Source of the DNA: Methylopila capsulata
Lineage (GTDB): Bacteria; Pseudomonadota; Alphaproteobacteria; Rhizobiales; Methylopilaceae
Assembly (NCBI RefSeq): GCF_016907975.1
Contig: NZ_JAFBCY010000002.1
Coordinates: forward strand, 558,001 to 622,000
DNA: 64,000 bases
Reading direction: 5' to 3'
Shown here piece by piece: positions 25,483-33,751 of the stretch. The notes beneath the pieces were generated by a model. It saw nothing but the letters and a program-made list of their open reading frames with translations. It made no database searches and was not told where the DNA came from. A program made the translations under genes and the position numbers. Every line of letters begins with the position of its first letter. The stretch's first letter is position 1.

Positions 25483-25661
25483 GGGTTCCGGTCGCCGAAC
25501 GCGTTGACTTCCGTATAGCCAGCGCGTTCGGCGATTGCAGATGCGACGTTGTTAAGGCGGCAGGCTCGAGCGAGCAGAGTGCGCTAAGGCACAATCTGAG
25601 CCAGTTCGACGGCCGCTGGCTAATTAAACTGATCTCCACGGGCCTAGGAGAGCCGATTGAC

Positions 25662-25925
25662 ATGAGCTTCATTCACGGCGAAGAGCATCTATCAGCCGGC
25701 GACGTGGTCGTCGTGGACTGTGACCATCAGGTCAACGTGCTGCTTCTCGACGATACGAATTTTAGTTACTACAGGCGGGGCCAGCGTTTCCAATATCACG
25801 GCGGTTTTTACGATCGCTTCCCCGTGCGGATTACAGCTCCGTCAACAGGCGATTGGAACATTGTGATCGCCTTACCGCCCGGCCGTCGCGCCAACATCCG
25901 CTACAACATCAGTGTTGTCCGATAG
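25662..25925 (+). CDS. DUF1883-domain protein
   Basis: 87 residues: LSAGDVVVVDCDHQVNVLLL, DDTNFSYYRRGQRFQYHGG, FYDRFPVRITAPSTGDWNIV and GRRANIRYNISV match the whole DUF1883 domain. AGGAGAG precedes the ATG. The domain binds or mimics a small beta-sandwich and in some proteins is fused to TIR; here it is alone. Function unknown. Confidence 0.82.
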   Translation: MSFIHGEEHLSAGDVVVVDCDHQVNVLLLDDTNFSYYRRGQRFQYHGGFYDRFPVRITAPSTGDWNIVIALPPGRRANIRYNISVVR

Positions 25926-26197
25926 CGCTTGACCAAGATGCAGTTCAGCGTGTGGGCCGCGTAGCCGCTCTTGAGGCCGCGCGCGCCGTTGAGGTCATGC
26001 GCGCCAGCGGCCCAGTGCACAACCTTCCTTCCGGCACGAGGTTGCACTTACAAACTCGGGCGCCGCGGGCGACGATGGCCATATTAAGCAGCGGCTCAAC
26101 TCTTGCGGCTCCGTTTCACAGATGCCCGATGACGAGCCCGAAGCCGAACGGCTTGGACGGGGACGGGAAGCCAAAGTAGGCTCCGGCGGCTCGGGGG

Positions 26198-28207
26198 TCA
26201 GCGTCCATCCCGTTCCCCAATCGCCTGCGTCTGCAGCGCCTGCCGGGCGAACATCGCCGCAAGCGGGCTGGCGTCGCTCCGGGTCGCCAGTCCGCGAATA
26301 CGCTCCACGCTGTCCGGCGCCGTGAAGAGCTCTGCGAGCTCGCTGTGCGCCCGGTCCTGCGCGGCCTGGCGCACGCGATCTCGGATTTCCGAGAAGACCG
26401 ACGACCCCGCGCTCGCGGGCGACGCCGCGATCGCGACGGGCATCGCGACCTGATCGAGCCGCTCGTTGATCTGCCGGTTCGCGTCCGTCGGGCTGCCCAT
26501 CGGGCGGCGCTGGCTGGTGGCGCGCAGAACGTCCAAGAGGTCGGACGTCTGCCGGCGCGCCTCGGGGAGGCCGAGCGCCTCCAGCACGGCGTCCAGCGTC
26601 GCGCGCTGCTCGGGCGTGCCGGCCACGGCGTTTGCGAAGCGCCCGCCCACGCTCTGATTGTCGCCCGTCGCGATGCGCCGGCTGGCCTGATCAAACTCGT
26701 CTGCGAGGCTCTGGCGGACCAGCGACGGCGGGAGCTCGGCGTCCTGGCCGCCGAGGCGGCGCACGGCGTCAGTGATCTCGCCAGCCCCGCCGGCGAGCGG
26801 CTTGTTCGGCAGGATCTCACCATAGGCCGCTTGCGTGTCCGCCGCGGTCGCGATGCGGCCGAGCGGACCCTGCTCGAGCGGCTCGAGGTTCTGCCGGCGC
26901 GCCTGGGACTGCATCGTGAGCGCGTCGTCGTAGGCTTGCACGCCGCCGCGCGCCGGGTCGCGGGCTATGTCCCGCGCCTCGGAAGCGCCGCTGCCGTATG
27001 CGGCAGACTTGAGGCCCGAGAAGCCAGGGTTGGCGGAGTTCGCCAGCGCTACGCCGCGGTCGCGCATGTCTTTCGACACGGCGTCGATCACCGCGATCGA
27101 GTTGTCGGGCTGGCCCTCGAACTGCGGCCCCAGCACCTCGTCGGCGCGCAGCCGCCGCAGCGACGCCGCGAACGCCGGGTCTCGGGCGATCGGTTCGAAG
27201 TCGGCCGGATCGAGCACATGCGCCTCGGCGGCGGCGTACGCTGGCCGCGTCGCGGTGTTGATGCCGCGGCGGACATCGTCGAGCGCGGCGTCGGCCGCCT
27301 GCGCGGCGCGCGGCCCAAGGGTGGACGGCGCGGCCGGTGCCGGCGCGATGGCGTCGAGCACCTGACGTGTCGCCGCATCGACCTGCTGGGGCCGCTGCGC
27401 GTAAAAGCGCGACGTCGTCGTGCCGCCCGCGAGCGAGCCTTCCACCGTCCGCTGCACGTCCGCGAGCTTCGACCCGCCGCGCGTGGCCTCGCCGATGGCC
27501 TCGGGCCCGCTGAGAGGCACGCCGACGCGGCGGGCGGTCTCCGCCAGGCGCTGGGCCTCGTCGAACTGTTGAGGGTCCACGGCGCGGGCGGCGCGCGCCG
27601 CCACGGAAGTCGGCGCGTCCGCGACCGCGCGGGCACCGGCAACGGCAAGGTTCCCGCCAAGCGCGCCGGCGGCGCGGGCGAACGGCTCGGCGACCGTGCC
27701 TTCCGTGACCTGTCCGGCCGTTTCGGACGCGACGGCCGGGATCAGCACGTCGCCGACGATCCGCGCGCCGAGCCTTCCGGAGCCAAGCGCCGCCGAGGGT
27801 GCGAACTCCCCGATCGTGCGCGCGTACTCGCCCGCGACCGTTTCCGGCTTGTGAAAGGAGCCGATGGCGGCCTCCACGGGCGCCTTGAGGTCCGCCGTCG
27901 TCTTCGGCCGCAGGAAGCCGAGCGGGCCGCCGCGCACGGCGTCGATAGCCTCTCGCTGCTGCGGTGACGGGTCGGCGCCGGCGAGCTTTTCCAAGCCCCA
28001 AGCCAGCCCACGGCCTGCGAGCGCGTTCACGTCTCCGATCGACCCACCGAACGAGAGAACGCCGTCCGCGACGCCGGCTGCCCCGGACTCCGCGACGTCG
28101 CCGGGCAGGCTCGACGCCTGCGGAGACGCGCCCGCGTCGGGGAAGGCGGCGAACGGGTCCGCGGCCGGGGAAGCGTCGGGGAAGCGATCCCAAGCGTAGG
28201 CGGCCAT
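26198..28207 (-). CDS. phage virion-internal-like / structural protein
   Basis: 669 residues, alanine-rich and largely helical. It starts MAAYAWDRFPDASPAADPFA and includes a Gly/Ala-rich centre (GDVLIPAVASETAGQVTEGT) and long predicted helices with QQVDAATRQVLDAIAPAPAA. Such large low-complexity helical proteins beside another of the kind are typical of podovirus internal or ejection proteins; I cannot assign a specific one. Its ATG shares one base with the stop of the gene before it (TAATG type), showing coupling. Confidence 0.6.
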   Translation of the reverse strand: MAAYAWDRFPDASPAADPFAAFPDAGASPQASSLPGDVAESGAAGVADGVLSFGGSIGDVNALAGRGLAWGLEKLAGADPSPQQREAIDAVRGGPLGFLRPKTTADLKAPVEAAIGSFHKPETVAGEYARTIGEFAPSAALGSGRLGARIVGDVLIPAVASETAGQVTEGTVAEPFARAAGALGGNLAVAGARAVADAPTSVAARAARAVDPQQFDEAQRLAETARRVGVPLSGPEAIGEATRGGSKLADVQRTVEGSLAGGTTTSRFYAQRPQQVDAATRQVLDAIAPAPAAPSTLGPRAAQAADAALDDVRRGINTATRPAYAAAEAHVLDPADFEPIARDPAFAASLRRLRADEVLGPQFEGQPDNSIAVIDAVSKDMRDRGVALANSANPGFSGLKSAAYGSGASEARDIARDPARGGVQAYDDALTMQSQARRQNLEPLEQGPLGRIATAADTQAAYGEILPNKPLAGGAGEITDAVRRLGGQDAELPPSLVRQSLADEFDQASRRIATGDNQSVGGRFANAVAGTPEQRATLDAVLEALGLPEARRQTSDLLDVLRATSQRRPMGSPTDANRQINERLDQVAMPVAIAASPASAGSSVFSEIRDRVRQAAQDRAHSELAELFTAPDSVERIRGLATRSDASPLAAMFARQALQTQAIGERDGR

Positions 28208-29505
28208 TACGGGCGGACCTTCAGGCGCCCATCAGGCGTGACGAACTTCGTTCCGGGCGGCAGCGCGAACGCCTCTTTAGGCGTGCTCACGCGGACGGCG
28301 TCAGAGGGAATGGCCGGCGGCGCCGGAGGCGACGGCGCGGCCGGCGGTCGCGGCTCCTGGCCGACCTGCGCCGGCGTGCCGGGAAACGTCGGTGTGGTTT
28401 GCCGTCCGCCGCCGCGGTAGGCGTTCGACCGCTCGAACGGCGGCAGCACGTCGTCGCGTCGGACGCCGGCACGGTCGGCGATCCCGCCGTAGCGATCGAG
28501 GTCGGCGCCGAGCACGTCTTCGTACGACCGCATCCGGGAGTGGGCTTCGGCGAGCAAAGCGGCCCGCGTCTCGGGCTGTAGGGCCGCGCCACCGTTCAGC
28601 CGGTTCGCGGCGCCGACGACCCAGTCAGGCAACGACGCCGTGTTCTGCACAAGGACCATCTCGCCCTCGCGCACGACGGACGTTGGATCCATAATTTTGC
28701 CGAGGCCATAGACGAGGTTGAGGTCCGAGGCCTTCGAGTTGGTCCCTGCCGTGTCGACCATCGAGCGGTAAATCGGAGCCGCCTGCGCGTAGTTCTTGTA
28801 GCTCGGGAGCTGCGCGATCTCGCCGCGAAGCTTCCCGGCCTGTTCGCCGACCTTGGTCGCGTCGGTCGCCGGCTGGGCGCCGGTGCGCACGGCCGCGCCG
28901 GGCGACATGAAGGTCGTCCGGCCGTCCGGGCCCATCGCCTGGACCGGCGTCTCCGCGCCCAGAACCGTCTCCGCCTGCTGCTGGGGCGTCAGGCTCTGGA
29001 TGATCTGCGCGGTCACTTCGCTCTCAGCCAATGGCTTCGGCGAGCCCCGTTCGGCGCCGAGCGCGGGGAGGCCGACGAGGCCAGCAACATCCGCCGGAAG
29101 GGCTGGGCGCAGTTGCCCCTGGCTCAGCGGTTGGAACATCGACGTGATGGTCGCCCGCGTATTGTCCGCGGCGTTGGTCCGGAGCGACGTCGCGGCGCCA
29201 ACGTCCGCCGTGTACCGCGTGCCAGCAAGGCCCTGGTCCGCGCTGTAGCGCTTCGCCGCGGTGTCCTGGTCCACGTTGTAGGTGAAGCCCTGCGGCGTGG
29301 CGCCGTAGTTCTGGATCCCGGCGAGCGCGGCCTGCTCCGACGGCGTCTTGCCGGCGGCGAACAGCTGCGAGATGCGGTCGTTCTCGGCGCGCTTGGCGCC
29401 GGCGGAGGCATACGCGAGTTGCTCCTGGGCGCTGGGCGGCGCGAACAGGCCCGCGATGGAACGGAGGCTCTGACCGATCGTGGGGTCGTATTGCCGGATC
29501 GCCAC
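28207..29505 (-). CDS. phage virion-associated-like protein
   Basis: 432 residues. It starts MAIRQYDPTIGQSLRSIAGL, has a helical middle, a recognisable block SDLNLVYGLGKIMDPTSVV followed by REGEMVLVQNTASLPDWV, and a Pro-rich C-terminus. This kind of block is found in phage proteins annotated as internal or DNA-ejection-associated. It is coupled to the 669-residue gene downstream and separated by three bases from the small gene upstream. Confidence 0.62.
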   Translation of the reverse strand: MAIRQYDPTIGQSLRSIAGLFAPPSAQEQLAYASAGAKRAENDRISQLFAAGKTPSEQAALAGIQNYGATPQGFTYNVDQDTAAKRYSADQGLAGTRYTADVGAATSLRTNAADNTRATITSMFQPLSQGQLRPALPADVAGLVGLPALGAERGSPKPLAESEVTAQIIQSLTPQQQAETVLGAETPVQAMGPDGRTTFMSPGAAVRTGAQPATDATKVGEQAGKLRGEIAQLPSYKNYAQAAPIYRSMVDTAGTNSKASDLNLVYGLGKIMDPTSVVREGEMVLVQNTASLPDWVVGAANRLNGGAALQPETRAALLAEAHSRMRSYEDVLGADLDRYGGIADRAGVRRDDVLPPFERSNAYRGGGRQTTPTFPGTPAQVGQEPRPPAAPSPPAPPAIPSDAVRVSTPKEAFALPPGTKFVTPDGRLKVRP

Positions 29506-29508
29506 GGT

Positions 29509-30027
29509 TCAGCCCTCGTCGTCGGCGGTGGCGAACGCCGCGGCGTTGCTGAGCGCTCGCAGCCGATCGCCGCGGCGCTCTAGCCGTGCGGCGCGGTGGA
29601 AGGCGTCGAGAATGTCGGCGACCTGGGCTGCCTCGTCGAGCAGGTCGGCGAGCAGGTCGATTTGCTCCGCAGTGCGGAGCACCTCGGGGCGGCCGAACAT
29701 GCGCAGCGTCCCGAGCAGGCGGTCGAGCTTGACCGCGAACGCCGCCGGCGCGGCTGCGACGTCCGGCGCGACGGCGGCCAGCATCGGCCGCGCTTTCGCG
29801 AGCGCGGCAGCGGCGAAGTCGGCTTCTTCAGGTGTCGGGTGAACGCCGGCCGCATGAAGCTGGAGCGCGCAGCGGATCCCGAGCGCGGCGTCCGCGAGGC
29901 AGCGCTCGGCCCCCACGCCCGCCAAGAGAAGCCACGCCTCGGCGCCCACCCATGAAAGGCGCTCGTGGCCCGGGCCATCGCTGGGAAGGCCCGCCTCCGC
30001 GAGCGAGTGGTCGTGTTTCGTGCTCAC
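29509..30027 (-). CDS. hypothetical protein in the phage-like operon
   Basis: 172 residues, mostly helical: HERLSWVGAEAWLLLAGVGA, then EEADFAAAALAKARPMLAAV and QIDLLADLLDEAAQVADILD. Its ATG overlaps the stop of the preceding gene (ATGA). No family recognised; possibly a phage assembly factor from position. Confidence 0.6.
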   Translation of the reverse strand: MSTKHDHSLAEAGLPSDGPGHERLSWVGAEAWLLLAGVGAERCLADAALGIRCALQLHAAGVHPTPEEADFAAAALAKARPMLAAVAPDVAAAPAAFAVKLDRLLGTLRMFGRPEVLRTAEQIDLLADLLDEAAQVADILDAFHRAARLERRGDRLRALSNAAAFATADDEG

Positions 30028-30548
30028 TCGAACCCCTTTCCGGCAAACCGATGCGCTTCGAGGTCCACCACGACGCCGGCGGCGATCGCCGCGCGGCGCC
30101 GGGCGGCCGCTATCTCACCGAGGCAGTCGTCCGCGGCCGCTGCTTCCGCGTGGTGCCAGAAGCGGCGCGCCTGTAGGTCGATCTCGACCGACTTCGTGGC
30201 CTCGCCCGCACCGGCCCAACGAAACATGACGACGAGCAGCGCGAGCATGTCCGCGTTCCAAGACTGCGGCGCGTCCGGCCACACCTCGGCGCGGGGGTAG
30301 AGCTCCCACCAGGCCGCGCGGAGGTCGTTGAGTTCGGTCTCGCTGATCACCTCGTCGGCCGGCCGCTGGTGCAGGCTCGACAGCGCAAGGCCGAGAGGCC
30401 AACCCGCGGTCCGGAAGGTCTGTTCGCCCGCCGCCTGGCGGAGGCGGCCGGCCACGAAGGAAACCCGGTCGTCGCGGTCCCGGCGTCGGCGGTGCTCGTC
30501 GGGATCGTACGGTGCGTGTGCGTCGTCGTGGGCGGGGTCGCTGCTCAT
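30024..30548 (-). CDS. hypothetical protein in the phage-like operon
   Basis: 174 residues from ATG 30548 (MSSDPAHDDAHAPYDPDEHR). An in-frame ATG at 30650 would add 34 residues. The N-terminus is acidic/basic and low in complexity. The centre SWNADMLALLVVMFRWAGAG and the C-terminus AAARRRAAIAAGVVVDLEAH are helical. First gene of the coupled set that runs to 26198. No family recognised. Confidence 0.55.
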   Translation of the reverse strand: MSSDPAHDDAHAPYDPDEHRRRRDRDDRVSFVAGRLRQAAGEQTFRTAGWPLGLALSSLHQRPADEVISETELNDLRAAWWELYPRAEVWPDAPQSWNADMLALLVVMFRWAGAGEATKSVEIDLQARRFWHHAEAAAADDCLGEIAAARRRAAIAAGVVVDLEAHRFAGKGFE

Positions 30549-30936
30549 CCGGTGAGGATCGAGCCCCCGTGGTGGACGGATCAACCGGGGTAAAACGCCG
30601 ATTTTCATCCACTTCGGCGATTTATTCCGGCGAATGTCTTTTAACATCAAACGCTTATAGGGCGCGCCGCCGCGGCCGGACTGCCTGATGCGGGTGGTGC
30701 TTTTTGAGCTGTTTTTGCGGGTTTTTTGCTAGAAGCTCTTGAGGTTGCAGGTGGTGATGCGAGGCGGCCGGTTTGGCCCGGTTTGGCCGCTGCGGACAGG
30801 GTGCCCAAAAGTTCGGTGCGGGCGAATTTTTGTGTCGGCGCCGGCCGCCGCTGCGGCGGACGCGATCGGACTATCCCCCGGGGGTCGACCCGGGGTGCGG
30901 GCCCGCGCCGGCCAGTGTTCGACCCGACGGCCAGGC
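30549..30936. other. intergenic region, no gene recognised
   Basis: About 390 bases between the recombinase and the virion-like operon. It contains a T-rich stretch near 30700-30730 and short repeats of GTTTGGCC near 30770-30790. It probably holds the promoter of the operon going left; no clear consensus seen. Confidence 0.4.
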
Positions 30937-31656
30937 TCACCCCGTCATCAATGCGACCGACTTGGGGTCGAACGGCCGGCCCCTTTCATTGAAAAAGCCG
31001 GCGGCCGCGAGCTCGGCCGAGATGGCCCGATAGCTGCGTCGCTCACCCGTCTTCGGACTTCTCCGGCGCAGACGCTTCGCCAGTGCGACCGCTTCCGGGC
31101 GAACCTCAGCATGCGACTTGCGACCTTCGCACTTGCCCGTCGCGAGCTTCTTACGCTCCCGGGCGCCGCGGAGCTTGGCGACGATCGAGGCCTTCTCGAA
31201 CTGTGACACCGCGCCGAGGATCTGGCGGACCATGATGGCTGTCGGCGTGTCCTCGAGAAACGCGCCAGGGCTATCGGCGGCGACTAGGTCGATCCCCCGC
31301 GCCTTCAGCAGCGCATAGCCCGTCTCTTGAACGATCAGATCACGGGCGAAACGGTTGGCGGTCTCGACGATGATCGTGCGGACGTCCGGGTTCTCGTCGA
31401 GGAAAGCGAGCAAGTCGCCGAAGCCACGGCGCGTGCCGAGGTGGTCCGCGCCGCTGACCGCGACGTCATAGAAGTCAGCGACCATCTCGACGCCATGGCG
31501 AGCCGCGTAGGCCTCCATCGCCACGAGCTGGCGCTTCTGGCTGTCCTTATCGTCGCCGGTGTTCGCTGCCGACGACGTGCGAGCATAAGCCACGGCCTTG
31601 CGCCGAACGGGCGCGTCAAGGCGCTGGCCGCCGATCGACTTCGCCTTTCGTGCCAT
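30937..31656 (-). CDS. serine recombinase (resolvase/invertase family)
   Basis: 239 residues from ATG 31656; an in-frame ATG at 31671 is equally possible. The resolvase domain is clear: VAYARTSSAANTGDDKDSQK holds the catalytic Ser region. TIIVETANRFARDLIVQETG and AVSQFEKASIVAKLRGARER hold the active-site Arg residues and E-helix. A C-terminal segment SYRAISAELAAAGFFNERGR is the HTH. It is too short to be a large serine integrase, so resolution or inversion is likelier than integration. The 47-base hairpin 157 bases upstream is a candidate site. Confidence 0.88.
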   Translation of the reverse strand: MARKAKSIGGQRLDAPVRRKAVAYARTSSAANTGDDKDSQKRQLVAMEAYAARHGVEMVADFYDVAVSGADHLGTRRGFGDLLAFLDENPDVRTIIVETANRFARDLIVQETGYALLKARGIDLVAADSPGAFLEDTPTAIMVRQILGAVSQFEKASIVAKLRGARERKKLATGKCEGRKSHAEVRPEAVALAKRLRRRSPKTGERRSYRAISAELAAAGFFNERGRPFDPKSVALMTG

Positions 31657-31812
31657 GATCTTAACTCTCATACCTGTGTAGCTATCCTCAGAAATATACA
31701 CACGCACCCTTGGCGGACAAGGGCAACCCCGTCAGCGGTCGCAAAATAAAAATCCGACCCGGACCGACCGAGCGACCTACAATATTTGCCTCTTAAATCA
31801 GCAACATAAAGT

Positions 31813-31859
31813 ATATGTAGGTTATGTCTGTCGAATGTAGACAGACATAACCTACATAT
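31813..31859. repeat. perfect 20-base inverted repeat (47-base hairpin)
   Basis: Left arm 31813-31832 begins ATATGTAGGTTATG and right arm 31840-31859 is its exact reverse complement, with a 7-base loop GAATGTA. It is AT-rich in an otherwise GC-rich area and sits between the divergent recombinase and the gene at 31920. It could be a phage operator, a recombinase site or a transcript hairpin. Confidence 0.85.
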
Positions 31860-31919
31860 CAATTATTGACAGCCGCTTAGCACTTGGAGAACCTTCATCG
31901 ACAACCGAAGGGGACCGCC

Positions 31920-32363
31920 ATGACCAACGCCGTGCCTGCGCCGACCAAAGAACAAGAAGCCCGCTACTACTGGAATGTGATGACGGATTTTATGGGGGCC
32001 TGCCGTGAGGGCAGATCGATGCAGCAGCCCGAGGACCCCTACGACGTCCAGAACGTGCCGGCGCTTATACGCGAGGAGCTGGAGATGCTCCGCGACACCT
32101 GCTCGTCGCACCGCCTCCGCATAATTGCCTGCCGAACCCTGGATATGCTGCCGGCGCCTGAAGCCGCGGAACCGGTAAGCGCGCCCGCTGATCCTGAGGA
32201 GGCCGCCTGCCCTTATTCGTTCCGGATGACCATGCAGACGTCTGGCGGCGATTGGCCCACAATGGAAGTCCACGCGATCCTGCCTGTCCATGCGGTGCAG
32301 GACATCGGGCGGCTCTATGGCGAGGCGGTCGAGACGTACGAGGCCGCCACCGCGGGGGCCTAA
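31920..32363 (+). CDS. hypothetical phage-island protein
   Basis: 147 residues, MTNAVPAPTKEQEARYYWNV, acidic and helical in the first half; the second half YSFRMTMQTSGGDWPTMEVH looks like a beta-sheet. GAAGGGG precedes the ATG. It is the only plus-strand gene in the right half of the island and its end overlaps the end of the convergent small gene. Its promoter would adjoin the 47-base hairpin. Function unknown. Confidence 0.6.
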   Translation: MTNAVPAPTKEQEARYYWNVMTDFMGACREGRSMQQPEDPYDVQNVPALIREELEMLRDTCSSHRLRIIACRTLDMLPAPEAAEPVSAPADPEEAACPYSFRMTMQTSGGDWPTMEVHAILPVHAVQDIGRLYGEAVETYEAATAGA

Positions 32364-32677
32364 TCGAAAACGCTAGGCTCGTCGTCGTCTTCGGCAGCCG
32401 CCGAGCGTCGAGCCTTCAGCGCAGCGATGGCGCGCGCCAGCTCGTCGCCGGTCATTTCGTGAGGCTCCTTCTCAAGGAGATCCCCGTCATTCTGCCGGCT
32501 GAAGCCGCCTATCGCCGCGGCGCGCATCAGCAGCCCCGACGCCGTAGCCCTCGCAGGCGCCGGGGCTGCTTTGTCGCCGGCAACGTCGATAGCGGCCTGG
32601 ATCGCGATGCGGAGGCCCTGGAGCTGTACAAGCTCGAGCGCTTCGCGCCGCGCGTCAGCAATGCTCATCCGTGTCAT
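32360..32677 (-). CDS. small phage-like protein
   Basis: 105 residues: MTRMSIADARREALELVQLQ, then ARATASGLLMRAAAIGGF and EMTGDELARAIAALKARRS, with an acidic tail. The EMTGDELxxxIAxL motif is common in small phage proteins near packaging genes, but that alone does not identify it. Its ATG overlaps the previous stop (ATGA). Last of a four-gene coupled chain from 36265. Confidence 0.55.
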   Translation of the reverse strand: MTRMSIADARREALELVQLQGLRIAIQAAIDVAGDKAAPAPARATASGLLMRAAAIGGFSRQNDGDLLEKEPHEMTGDELARAIAALKARRSAAAEDDDEPSVFD

Positions 32678-33321
32678 CCGAACACCCCGTCGGTGTAGTT
32701 ATTGAAGTCGTGGTCTTCAGCGGAGGCGGCGGCCTGCGCGAGCAGTTGGTCGCGCTCGGCGCGCAGCGCGGCGATCGCGGCCGCGATCTCCGCGGCCTCC
32801 GGGCTCAAAGGCGGCTCACGACGTCGATCGATCTCGTCGAGCAGGGCGCGCCCGTCGGCGTCGTCCTTCCGGCGCTGGCGAGCCGCTGCGCGCTTCTGAA
32901 AGTCACCCGGCTGGTGCGCACGTTGCCAGGCTTCGGCCGCTTGCCGCTGCTCAGGCGTCATGGCCTCTAACGCCCGTCGGCGTTTCTTCGCGCGGCGCGC
33001 GACATCGCGATCCTTACGCCGATAGCGCTCGTCCGCGTCCGAAGCCCCTGGCCGCGGCGCCGTCATCCTGTGCCAGCCTTGCCCGCGCGGCGTCACGCCG
33101 CCGTGAAGCCGGCATTTTCCGTTTTCCATCCCAGGATTTCGACACGGCTCGCCGGTCGTCCGCGCCTTCGCCCCGCAGGCGGGGCGCTCCGCCCGCGCCT
33201 TTGAGTTCACCCGACATTGGCGGCGGCCCACATCCCGAAGCCCGCCATTCCACCACGCCTCCTGCCTCGGGGTGCCCGGTCGCCGTGGTTCGCCCGGCAG
33301 GCGCTTCCGCCGGCGGTTCAT
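32674..33321 (-). CDS. HGG-motif zinc-binding-like protein
   Basis: 215 residues. A Cys/His cluster CGAKARTTGEPCRNPGMENG followed by KCRLHGG is a compact metal-binding motif widespread in mobile-element proteins (the HGGxSTG type, with GGVTPRGQ here). The rest is strongly basic and helical (RRKDRDVARRAKKRRRALEA), suggesting DNA binding. It overlaps its neighbours on both sides by ATGA. Exact role unknown. Confidence 0.65.
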   Translation of the reverse strand: MNRRRKRLPGEPRRPGTPRQEAWWNGGLRDVGRRQCRVNSKARAERPACGAKARTTGEPCRNPGMENGKCRLHGGVTPRGQGWHRMTAPRPGASDADERYRRKDRDVARRAKKRRRALEAMTPEQRQAAEAWQRAHQPGDFQKRAAARQRRKDDADGRALLDEIDRRREPPLSPEAAEIAAAIAALRAERDQLLAQAAASAEDHDFNNYTDGVFG

Positions 33322-33719
33322 GCTCCCACCTCGAACATGCGATCACGTGAGGTATGACCGGCAGCGCGGCCGCGGCGCGCGAGGCGATCTCCTACTCCCG
33401 TCTCCCCACCGGCTGCATTCGGACAAGTTGTCATCGTCCGTGCTCCTTCATTTTTCCCTTGGCAATCTGGCGGCCTACCCTCGGTGGGCCGGAGCGCCGC
33501 TTCACCGGCGGCGCAGGCCCCCGTAGGGGGTGAAGCTGGTGAAGCCTTCCAAGGTTGATTTTCTTGGGCTTTTTCGAGCTTCACCGGCGAAAGCCCGCGG
33601 TGAAGGCGGTGAAGCAGGATCGAACCGGCCTCAACCTCAAGAAGATCAACCTTGGAAGGCTTCACCGGCGCCCTTTTTGGTGAAGCCGGTGAAGACGGTG
33701 AAGCAGCCTCGACGGTCAT
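33318..33719 (-). CDS. repeat-rich small protein in the replication operon
   Basis: 133 residues. Its ATG overlaps the RepA-like stop and its own stop overlaps the next ATG, both as ATGA, which argues that it is translated despite poor sequence complexity. The N-terminus holds SPxSP repeats (ASPSSPASPKRAPVKPSKVD). The underlying DNA carries the GGTGAAG repeats described separately. No family recognised. Confidence 0.45.
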   Translation of the reverse strand: MTVEAASPSSPASPKRAPVKPSKVDLLEVEAGSILLHRLHRGLSPVKLEKAQENQPWKASPASPPTGACAAGEAALRPTEGRPPDCQGKNEGARTMTTCPNAAGGETGVGDRLARRGRAAGHTSRDRMFEVGA

Positions 33720-33751
33720 CCGAAAACGGACCCCTGGTGAAGCTGGTGAAG
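33500..33751. repeat. iteron-like GGTGAAG repeats with a 22-base inverted repeat
   Basis: GGTGAAG occurs nine times on the plus strand (33529, 33538, 33599, 33608, 33679, 33688, 33697, 33736, 33745) and three times on the minus strand (33500, 33579, 33660), in clusters with exact 9-base spacing. Arms 33538-33559 and 33645-33666 are a perfect 22-base inverted repeat. It covers the end of the RepA-like gene and the next small gene. It could be a replication origin of the element or a coding repeat. Confidence 0.65.

Noticed and set aside
26345-27967. A 540-codon plus-strand frame opposite the 669-residue phage-like protein
   Set aside because: Arg-rich antisense translation; the minus-strand frame is coupled to its neighbours and is the better gene.
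31201-31215. TGTGACA inside the serine recombinase as another ECF41 -35 element
   Set aside because: Inside a coding region, no CGTC at the right spacing and no gene start downstream.
33500-33751. GGTGAAG repeats as a CRISPR array
   Set aside because: Unit is only 7-9 bases, there are no uniform spacers, and no cas genes lie nearby.
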